From NCBI RefSeq assembly GCF_020991375.1, contig NZ_JAJLQZ010000006.1, forward strand, positions 248,001-312,000: a DNA stretch of 64,000 nucleotides. The letters are read 5' to 3'. Below, piece after piece: positions 50,949-57,604 of this stretch. Position 1 is the stretch's first letter. Every line of letters begins with the position of its first letter. Origin of the DNA: Glycomyces amatae. GTDB lineage: Bacteria > Actinomycetota > Actinomycetes > Mycobacteriales > Micromonosporaceae. The translations under genes were made by a program, and so were the position numbers. Under the pieces are notes generated by a model, which saw nothing but the letters and a program-made list of their open reading frames with translations, was not told the DNA's origin and did no database searches.

Positions 50949-51186
50949 GCCGGTTGGTGTGTGTGGTGCGGGCGCACCGGCACCCAGCCGGTGCGCCCGC
51001 GATCTGCCTCGCGAGGCATGTGGCGCCTGCAGGAGCCGCGCGCGGATGCACCCGCGCGCGGTCTTCGGGGGCGGCTCCCGGGATACCCTCTGCTGCCGCC
51101 GGTCCCACAGGCACCGGTAGGCCGACCCGCACTTCCACCTGCACCACCGGCGGAACCGACCTCTTTTTTCCATCAACCATCACATG
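50949..51186 (+). repeat. Structured dispersed repeat, copy 2
   Basis: This 238-bp copy matches 33561-33800 in reverse complement (10 substitutions, one 2-nt indel). Read rightward it has a perfect 14-bp hairpin (50968-51000, loop ACCCA), GCCTCGCGAGGC, a CCGCGCGCGG hairpin, a CCGCCGGT/ACCGGCGG pairing and CTCTTTTTTCC at 51161-51171. It lies between the second ArsA-like gene and whiB4, inside a gene block that is otherwise conserved in actinobacteria. A short reading frame with a CVWC motif runs through both copies, so coding is not excluded. Confidence 0.85.
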
Positions 51187-51220
51187 CGGGGCAAGGGTTG
51201 TCGACAGAAAGTTTCCGGCC

Positions 51221-51281
51221 TGTGGATAACTTGACGAGGGTTGATCATGTTGCCTGGTCGCATGGGGAAGAGTTATCCACA
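51221..51281. promoter_or_regulatory. Pair of perfect DnaA boxes beside repeat copy 2
   Basis: TTATCCACA occurs on the minus strand at 51221-51229 and on the plus strand at 51273-51281. The first shares CCTGTGGATAACTT with the flank of copy 1. A third, weaker site TTGTCGACA lies at about 51198-51206. Confidence 0.6.
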
Positions 51282-51362
51282 GGGGGACGACGACGCGCCC
51301 GGACGGCGTTGCCGTCTCGGGCGCGGTTGTCTGGCTTCGCCGCCGATGCGGCGGCTCGCCGG

Positions 51363-51695
51363 TCAGAAGTTGATGTCCACCGGTATGCGGCGCCGACCGC
51401 CCTTGCGGGCACTGCGCTGCTCCTCCTCCAGTGCGACCTCGAAGACCGCCCTCCAGGACCGGACGTCGGCGTGCCTGCGCAGCAGCGCCCTGCGTTCCCG
51501 TTCCGTCATGCCGCCCCACACGCCGAACTCGATGCGATTGTCGAGCGCGTCCGCGAGGCATTCGAGCCGAACCGGACAGCCGCGGCACACCTTCTTCGCG
51601 TTGTTCTGCTCTGCTCCTTGCACGAACAGGGCGTCAGGATCGCTTTCCTGACATAGCGCCTTGGTCGTCCAGTCGATCAGCAGTCCCATCCGCAT
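51363..51695 (-). CDS. whiB4: WhiB-family iron-sulfur regulator (WhiB4)
   Basis: The 110-residue protein has the four cluster-binding Cys (C15, C37, C40, C46: ALCQESD, VCRGCPVRLEC), the FGVWGGMTERERRALL turn and a basic C-terminus (RKGGRRR). The segments LADALDNRIEFGVWGGM and RHADVRSW match M. tuberculosis WhiB4 closely. Its place next to the ArsA-like pair and divergent ponA2 is the same as Rv3681c. WhiB4 senses oxygen and nitric oxide through a 4Fe-4S cluster and affects redox and cell-wall genes. An ATG at 51695 with GGGGAGG, or one two codons later, is the start. Confidence 0.95.
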   Translation of the reverse strand: MRMGLLIDWTTKALCQESDPDALFVQGAEQNNAKKVCRGCPVRLECLADALDNRIEFGVWGGMTERERRALLRRHADVRSWRAVFEVALEEEQRSARKGGRRRIPVDINF

Positions 51696-52033
51696 GACCT
51701 CCCCGTGAGATCTTTCCCTTCATACCCCCCGACGACTACAGTCGAGTGATCTCTCGATCACACAACGTCGTCGTCAGAACGGACCCTACACCTCTTGTAA
51801 GGGTTTGACTACTCTCCGAGACGAAAATCGGACGCCGCGGGACGGCTTCACCCCTACGATTCAGCACGCGATGGCAGCTCGCGATAATAACGATTCCGAT
51901 ACGAGTGCAGCTCGGCACTGAGCCTGCGACGTATCAATGTCGGGCGCCGACCGCGAGTGCACTCCCATGTCGTCTTTTCATACATGGACATGGCAACTCC
52001 CGTGCTTCCCGACGTTCGTTCTAATCTGAGGCG
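51696..52033. promoter_or_regulatory. whiB4/ponA2 divergent control region
   Basis: This 338-bp region is the most AT-rich of the window. It has a 16-bp palindrome GTGATCTCTCGATCAC (51746-51761), 51 nt upstream of the whiB4 start, and TTGTAAGGGTTTGACT (51795-51810), a promoter-like stretch. The spacing of TGA/TCA (8 nt) does not fit the CRP site. No gene is visible. Confidence 0.5.
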
Positions 52034-54469
52034 GTGGAGACCTTGAAACGCGACCGGAGTCCCCTGGGCGGCGCCATAGCCTTGCTGATCTGCGGCGTCC
52101 TCGCCGGAGTCCTCGCGGCCGCGGCCGCCTTCCCGCTGGTCGGCCTCGCCGGAATGATGACCGAGAACAGCGTCGACTCCTTCGAGTCGCTGCCCACCGA
52201 GCTGACGCAGCCCACGCTGCCGCAGACGTCCTATGTGTACGCTTCAGATGGCGAGACGCTCATCACCTCCTTCTACGAGGAGAACCGCCGCGAGGTCACG
52301 CTCGACGAGGTGTCCCCCCTCATGATCGACGCGCTCCTGGCCGCCGAGGACTCGAAGTTCTACGAGCACAACGGGGTCGACTGGGCCGGGATCATCCGGG
52401 CCGCCGTGGCGAACCAGGGCGGCGACTCCCAGGGAGCGTCGACCCTCACCATGCAATTCGTTCGCAATACCCTGATCTACTCCGCTTCAACCATCGACGA
52501 GGTGATCGCCGCGTCGGAGGACACCTACGACCGCAAGCTGCGGGAGGCGCGGTACTCACTGGCCGTCGAGGAGTCCATGTCCAAAGAGGACATCCTTGAG
52601 GGCTACCTCAATGTGATCTACCTCGGCAACCAGGCCTACGGCGTCCACGCCGGGTCCTACACCTACTTCAACAAGCCCCCCGCCGACCTGACCCTGGCCG
52701 AGGCCGCCACCCTCGCCTCCCTCCCGAAGTTCCCCTCCTACGCCGACGGCCTCCTCGACGGCGAGGGCGACGACTCGAAGATCGTCGAGCGCCGCGACTG
52801 GGTCCTCGACCGCATGGCCGGCCTCGGCACCATCACCCAGGACGAGGCCGACGAGGCCAAGGAGCAGCCCCTCGGACTGAACCCGCGCGCCCAGCGCAGC
52901 GAATGCGTCGACGTCGCCACCGCCAACTGGGGCTTCTTCTGCGACTACTTCAAGGAGTGGTGGGGCAACCAGGAGGCCTTCGGCGCCGACGAGCGCGAGC
53001 GCCTGAGCCTGCTCAAGCGCGGCGGCTTCAAGATCGTCACCAGCCTCGACCCCGAGCTCCAGGACAAGGCCTCCGAGAAGCTCGCCGACCGCGTCGACGT
53101 CGACGACCCCGCCACCCTCGGGTCGGTGACCATCACCCCCGGCACCGGGCACATCCGGGCCATGGCCGTCAACCGCGTCTACTCGCTCGACCAGTCCGAC
53201 AACGGGCCCCGGACCGACGGCAAGGACGAGCCCTCCAACTACCCCAACACGACCGTGCCCCTGCTCAGCGGCAACGACGAACTCGCCGGGTACCCGGCCG
53301 GCTCGACGTTCAAGATGTTCACCATGCTCGCGGCACTCGACGAGGGCTGGCCGCTGGAGACGCGCATCCCCTCCCCCGCGCGCTACACCTCCCACTACAT
53401 GGCCGTGCCCGGCGAGGGGGACACCGCCTACTGCGGGTCGACGAACGCCGACGGCGAGAAGGCCTGGTGCCCTTCCAACGACGGCAACTGGTCCGCAGGG
53501 CCGATGAACATGTGGGGCATGTTCGGGCGCTCCTCGAACACCGCGTTCGTGCAGCTCCAGGAACTCGTCGGCACCAGCAAGGCCTACGAGGCCGCCGTGG
53601 CCGCCGGGATCGACTTCCACCCCGACAGCGCGGTGGAGCAGAACAAGGAGCGGGGCACGCTCGACGACTACGGCACCTTCACCCTCGGGTTCGACGCCAC
53701 GACCCCGCTGGAGATGGCCGAGGCCTACGCCACGGTCGCCGCGGGCGGCAAGCACTGCGAGCCGCTCCCGGCCCTCCAGGTCGTCAACGCCGAGGGCGAG
53801 GAGTGGACCGACGTCACCGAGCCCGTCTGCGACCAGGCCTTCCCCGAGGAGGTCGCGAACGCGGCCGTCAGCGCCGGGCGCTGCGTCGTCGGCCAGAGCG
53901 CCGAGGGCACCCAGTGTTCGGGCAACACCGCCGCGTCCTACGCGAGCGATTTCGGCCGCCCGCTGTTCGGCAAGACCGGCACCGCCGACTCCAACCGCTC
54001 CTACTGGTTCATCGCCTCGACCCCGAACGCCACCACCGCCACGTTCGTCGGGGACACCGACGCGACCTACCGGTCGAACGTCGCCACCAACGACCTCAAG
54101 GACGCGGTGAAGGCGTCCGGCATCTCCATCCTCAAGTCGGCCGTGAAGGACCTGGAGGAGGAGGGCTGGAGCAAGCCGACGAGCGACATGGTCAACGGCA
54201 AGAACCTCGTGTCGATCCCCTCCATCGGCTGCATGGACCCCGACGAGGCGCGCTCCCGGGTCGCCAACGCGGGCTTCGAGGCCTCGATCGCGCCCGGTCG
54301 CTTCGACTCCGACTGCGAAGAGGGACAAGCGTTCTCGACTTCGGTGACCGGCTCGGCCCCCAGCGGCAGCCCGGTCTACATCCTCGTGTCGAACGGCTCG
54401 GGCCACAAGGACGACGAGGAGAAGGACGAAGAGGACGAGACGCCCGCGGGACCGGGCGGCGACGACTGA
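52034..54469 (+). CDS. ponA2: Bifunctional class A penicillin-binding protein with PASTA domain
   Basis: PonA2 polymerises and cross-links peptidoglycan outside the membrane. The 811-residue protein has a short cytoplasmic end and a membrane helix (about residues 15-38). The GT51 transglycosylase domain contains the catalytic Glu in LLAAEDSKFYEHNGVDWAGI, TLTMQFVRNTL and YLNVIYLGNQAYGV. The transpeptidase has SxxK (GSTFKM), SSNT and KTG (FGKTGTAD), and a C-terminal PASTA domain (about 715-785) is followed by an acidic tail. The start is a GTG at 52034; a TTG at 52043 is better spaced from GAGG. It is divergent from whiB4 as in M. tuberculosis Rv3681c/Rv3682. Confidence 0.95.
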   Translation: METLKRDRSPLGGAIALLICGVLAGVLAAAAAFPLVGLAGMMTENSVDSFESLPTELTQPTLPQTSYVYASDGETLITSFYEENRREVTLDEVSPLMIDALLAAEDSKFYEHNGVDWAGIIRAAVANQGGDSQGASTLTMQFVRNTLIYSASTIDEVIAASEDTYDRKLREARYSLAVEESMSKEDILEGYLNVIYLGNQAYGVHAGSYTYFNKPPADLTLAEAATLASLPKFPSYADGLLDGEGDDSKIVERRDWVLDRMAGLGTITQDEADEAKEQPLGLNPRAQRSECVDVATANWGFFCDYFKEWWGNQEAFGADERERLSLLKRGGFKIVTSLDPELQDKASEKLADRVDVDDPATLGSVTITPGTGHIRAMAVNRVYSLDQSDNGPRTDGKDEPSNYPNTTVPLLSGNDELAGYPAGSTFKMFTMLAALDEGWPLETRIPSPARYTSHYMAVPGEGDTAYCGSTNADGEKAWCPSNDGNWSAGPMNMWGMFGRSSNTAFVQLQELVGTSKAYEAAVAAGIDFHPDSAVEQNKERGTLDDYGTFTLGFDATTPLEMAEAYATVAAGGKHCEPLPALQVVNAEGEEWTDVTEPVCDQAFPEEVANAAVSAGRCVVGQSAEGTQCSGNTAASYASDFGRPLFGKTGTADSNRSYWFIASTPNATTATFVGDTDATYRSNVATNDLKDAVKASGISILKSAVKDLEEEGWSKPTSDMVNGKNLVSIPSIGCMDPDEARSRVANAGFEASIAPGRFDSDCEEGQAFSTSVTGSAPSGSPVYILVSNGSGHKDDEEKDEEDETPAGPGGDD

Positions 54470-54518
54470 ACCGGGCCGCCGCCCGTCCCACAGCGGGCGG
54501 CGGCCGACTCCGCATGAG

Positions 54519-54558
54519 ACGGGTGGGGCCCGCGCCGATCGGCGCGGGCCCCACCCGT
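54519..54558. terminator. 40-nt perfect palindrome, terminator
   Basis: Positions 54519-54558 form a perfect palindrome centred on GATC at 54537-54540, followed by TTCTCC. It lies 49 nt after the ponA2 stop and faces the convergent ABC ATPase gene. Confidence 0.9.
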
Positions 54559-54648
54559 TCTCCTTGCCGCGGTGTGCGTTCGGTGCCGCCGCCCCGGGGT
54601 GTCGGGAAAGGCGGTGCGCGGGTTTCCGCAGTCGTACTGGGTCAGGTC

Positions 54649-55482
54649 CTAAGGGACGGTCGGCATGACGGCCGTGGCGCGGTCGGTGGGCGCGTGGGGG
54701 GAGTCGTCGTGGAGGTGGTTGCCCTCGCGCAGGCGCCCGTCGCGGATGGTGACCGCCCGCTGCGCGCGCTCGGCCACGTCGTGGTCGTGGGTGATCATGA
54801 GGATCGTCAGCCCCGCGGCGTGCAGCTCGTCGATCGTCGCCAGGACCGCGTCGGCCGTCTGCGAGTCCAGGTTGCCGGTGGGCTCGTCGCACAGCAGCAG
54901 GCTCGGCTCCGCCGCGAGGGCCCTGGCGATCGCCACCCGCTGGCGCTCGCCGCCCGAGAGCGTCGTCGGCAGCGCGTCCAGGCGGTGGCCGAGGCCGACG
55001 AGTTCGAGCTTCTCGCGGGCGACCTGGCGCCGCTTGCGGCGCGGGACCCCCTGGTACACCAGGGACATCGCGACGTTCTCCGTCGCGGTCCGGTGCGCCA
55101 TCAGGTGGAAGGCCTGGAAGATGAAGCCGATCTTGTCGGCCCGCAGCTGGGTCCGCCTGGCCTCCTTCATCTTCGAGGTGTCGTGCCCGTCGAGCCAGTA
55201 GGTGCCCTCGGTGGGGGCGTCCAGGAGTCCCAGGAGGTTCAGCAGGGTCGACTTGCCCGAGCCCGAGGGGCCCACGATCGCCACGTACTCGCCGTCCTCG
55301 ACGCGCAGCGCCACCGGTTTGAGGGCCTCCACCGGCGGCGGGCCCGGGTAGGTCATGCCCACGCCGTCGAGCTCGATCAGGGCGTGCTTGACGTCCTCGA
55401 CGCGCGCGAACACCGCGGTGTCGTCCCGGGCGCCGCCGTCGGTCACGGCCGGCAGGATGATGGTGGCGTCGTCATCGGTCAC
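54649..55482 (-). CDS. Orphan MacB/LolD-type ABC ATPase
   Basis: The 277-residue ATPase has an N-terminal extension of about 35 residues, then Walker A GPSGSGKSTLLNLLG, Q-loop FIFQAFHLMAHRTATENV, signature TLSGGERQRVAIARAL, Walker B LLLCDEPTGNLD and switch His in LMITHDHDVAE. It is of the MacB/LolD/YtrE class, whose partners are FtsX-type permeases. No permease gene adjoins: a phosphatase gene lies upstream and ponA2 is convergent. It may serve a permease encoded elsewhere. Its ATG (55482) is 61 bp after the stop of the upstream gene. Confidence 0.93.
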   Translation of the reverse strand: MTDDDATIILPAVTDGGARDDTAVFARVEDVKHALIELDGVGMTYPGPPPVEALKPVALRVEDGEYVAIVGPSGSGKSTLLNLLGLLDAPTEGTYWLDGHDTSKMKEARRTQLRADKIGFIFQAFHLMAHRTATENVAMSLVYQGVPRRKRRQVAREKLELVGLGHRLDALPTTLSGGERQRVAIARALAAEPSLLLCDEPTGNLDSQTADAVLATIDELHAAGLTILMITHDHDVAERAQRAVTIRDGRLREGNHLHDDSPHAPTDRATAVMPTVP

Positions 55483-55543
55483 GTCTCCAAGACGCCCGAG
55501 ACGCCGCCCGGGGTTGCACGGCGGCCCGCGGCGCGGCCCGGGT

Positions 55544-56479
55544 TCAGAGCGAGAAGTCGGCCAGGACGGGCCGGTGGTCGGAGGCGGTCGCGCCCATGAC
55601 CTCCGAGCCGGTGGCGTCGAGGCCGCGGTACAGGACCTGGTCGATCCGGGCCATGGGGGTGTCGGCGGGCCAGGTGAACCCGAAGCCCTTCCCGGCCGAG
55701 GCGTGCGCGGACTCGAGCTGGTAGGTGATGGGGGCGAGGGACCGGTCCTGGACGGTCCCGTTGAGGTCGCCGGCGAGGACGACCCGGTCGAGCCGCTCGT
55801 CGGCGATGGCCTCGCCGAGGAGCCGGGCGGTCTCGTTGCGCTGCTCGGAGGTGAAGCCCTCGGTGTTGACCCGCACCGACAGGAGGTGGGCGACGTAGAA
55901 GGCGACCGGTTCGCCCTCGATGTCGACCTCGGCGCGGAAGGCGCGGGCCCAGCCGAGGTTGAGGTCGACCTCGTTCGAGGCGGCCACCGGGTAGGACGAC
56001 CAGAGGGCGACGGTGCCGTAGGCGACCGAGTACTCGTACCGGTCGGCCAGGGCCTCGTCCCAGGCGGCGCGCTGCTCCTCGGTGATCTCGACGAGGACGA
56101 TCACGTCGGGGTCGGAGTCGAGGAGGGACGCGGCGGTGGCCTCGGTGTCGGCGTTCTCGGCGTTGACGTTGTGGGCGACGACGCGGAAGTCGCCGTCGCC
56201 GACGTGCTTGTCGGGGATGAGCCCGGCGTACATCTGGAACCACACCAGGGCGGGCAGGAGCGAGCAGGCGATCGCCAGCGGGCGGCGGCGGATCGCGGCG
56301 AGGACCACCAGGACCGGGACGGCCAAGCCGAACCAGGGCAGGAACGTCTCGATGAGGCTGCCGAGGTTGAGCCAGCGGTTGGGGATGAACCGGTGGAGCA
56401 GCAGGATCGCGGCCAGCAGGAGCGAGCAGGCGATGACGGCTGCGCTGAAGACCTTCGCGCCCATGGAGGATCGACTCAC
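55544..56479 (-). CDS. Endonuclease/exonuclease/phosphatase (EEP) family membrane protein
   Basis: The product is 311 residues from a GTG at 56479 (AGGA upstream), or 306 from an ATG at 56464. Three N-terminal helices (residues 8-90) anchor it, and the EEP domain then lies outside or at the membrane. It shows VVAHNVNAENADTEA, PDVIVLVEITEEQ (catalytic Glu), AHLLSVRVN, VLAGDLNGTVQD (Asp/Asn) and the C-terminal SDHRPVLADF. This layout matches actinobacterial membrane-anchored phosphodiesterases of unknown substrate. The open frame extends upstream only through the tRNA-Ser gene, so the longer version is not real. Confidence 0.9.
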   Translation of the reverse strand: MSRSSMGAKVFSAAVIACSLLLAAILLLHRFIPNRWLNLGSLIETFLPWFGLAVPVLVVLAAIRRRPLAIACSLLPALVWFQMYAGLIPDKHVGDGDFRVVAHNVNAENADTEATAASLLDSDPDVIVLVEITEEQRAAWDEALADRYEYSVAYGTVALWSSYPVAASNEVDLNLGWARAFRAEVDIEGEPVAFYVAHLLSVRVNTEGFTSEQRNETARLLGEAIADERLDRVVLAGDLNGTVQDRSLAPITYQLESAHASAGKGFGFTWPADTPMARIDQVLYRGLDATGSEVMGATASDHRPVLADFSL

Positions 56480-56659
56480 CCGAGGCCCGTCCTTCTCGTC
56501 CCGGCGGCGCTCGCGCGCCCGCTCGCCCTGTCGTGGTGTCTCCGTCGGGGTTCGGGACGTGCCGGCGTTCCGGATCCGCGGTCCCGACAGCGTAGCCGCA
56601 GCCCGCCAGAGACGGCGAACGCCGGGTCCGATGTCGAACCCGGCGTTGGCCTTCACTGG

Positions 56660-56747
56660 CGGTGGCGGTGGGATTTGAACCCACGGTTGAGGGTTACCCA
56701 ACACTCGCTTTCGAGGCGAGCTCCTTCGGCCGCTCGGACACGCCACC
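56660..56747 (-). tRNA. tRNA-Ser (anticodon CGA)
   Basis: An 88-nt class II tRNA on the minus strand. The acceptor GGTGGCG pairs with CGCCACC, with discriminator G. The anticodon arm CTCGCCTCGAAAGCGAG gives CGA (reads UCG), there is a long variable arm, and the T-arm is GTGGGTTCAAATCCCAC. CCA is encoded at 56659-56657. Confidence 0.96.
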
Positions 56748-56855
56748 GCGGAGAAGGTTACCGGATCGCCGCGGCGGGGCCGCAACCGGGATCGGGCGAT
56801 TCACCTCACAGCCGGGCGCCGCAGATTCATGGGATGTTTATGAGAGGCTGGCGTC

Positions 56856-57563
56856 ATGACTGCGCACATCGCCGCCGAGCCGGGCGACATCGCCGACAGC
56901 GTCCTCCTCCCGGGGGACCCCCTGCGCGCGAAGTGGATCGCCGAGACCTTCCTCGAGGACGCCACCTGCTACACCGAGGTCCGGAACATGTTCGGCTTCA
57001 CCGGCACCTACAAGGGGAAGCGCGTGTCGGTCCAGGGCACCGGCATGGGGCAGCCGTCGGCGTCGATCTACACGCACGAGCTGCTGGAGGTGTACGGCGT
57101 CACCACGGTGGTGCGGGTCGGCTCGGCGGGGGCGATCCACGATCGGATAGAGCTGCGGGACGTGGTCGCGGGGATCGGCGCCTCCACGAACTCCTCGATG
57201 AACCGCATCCGCTTCAACGGCGTGGTCGACTACGCCCCGGTCGCGGACTTCGGCCTGCTCCGCGCCTCGGTGGACGCCGCGGCCGCGCGCGGGATCGACC
57301 TGCACGTGGGCCAGCTGTACTCCTCGGACACGTTCTACACCGACGCGCCCGAGGTCGAGGCGAAGCTCGCCGACTACGGCATCCTCGCGATCGAGATGGA
57401 GGCCGCGGCGATCTACACCCTCGCGGCGAAGTTCAAGGCCCGCGCCCTGGCGCTGTGCACGATCTCCGACCACATCCTCAAGGGCACCGCGCTGCCCGCG
57501 GCCGACCGCCAGGAGTCGTTCGCGGAGATGTGCGAGATCGCCCTGGACGCCGTTACCGCCTGA
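56856..57563 (+). CDS. deoD: Purine nucleoside phosphorylase DeoD-type
   Basis: DeoD reversibly phosphorolyses purine (deoxy)ribonucleosides. The 235-residue protein is full length for the hexameric class: ADSVLLPGDPLRAKWIAETF with the phosphate-binding Gly/Arg region, NMFGFTGTYKGKRVSVQGTG, VRVGSAGAIHDRIELRDVV, EMEAAAIYTLAAKFKA (ribose-contacting Met-Glu) and TISDHILKG (catalytic Asp). The ATG at 56856 lacks a strong ribosome site. It stands alone between tRNA-Ser and the convergent acyltransferase gene, acting in purine salvage. Confidence 0.96.
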   Translation: MTAHIAAEPGDIADSVLLPGDPLRAKWIAETFLEDATCYTEVRNMFGFTGTYKGKRVSVQGTGMGQPSASIYTHELLEVYGVTTVVRVGSAGAIHDRIELRDVVAGIGASTNSSMNRIRFNGVVDYAPVADFGLLRASVDAAAARGIDLHVGQLYSSDTFYTDAPEVEAKLADYGILAIEMEAAAIYTLAAKFKARALALCTISDHILKGTALPAADRQESFAEMCEIALDAVTA

Positions 57564-57604
57564 ACCGCACCGTCCGGCCCGGCTCCTCGAGCCGGGCCGC
57601 CGCG

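Noticed and set aside
33561..51186. Repeat copies as an insertion sequence or MITE
   Set aside because: No transposase, no clear terminal inverted repeats and no target-site duplication could be seen at either copy.
51746..51761. CRP/Cmr site in front of whiB4
   Set aside because: The palindrome has TGA and TCA separated by 8 nt, whereas the CRP consensus requires 6.
56480..56785. N-terminal extension of the EEP-family protein
   Set aside because: It reads through the tRNA-Ser gene on the same strand and has no protein similarity.
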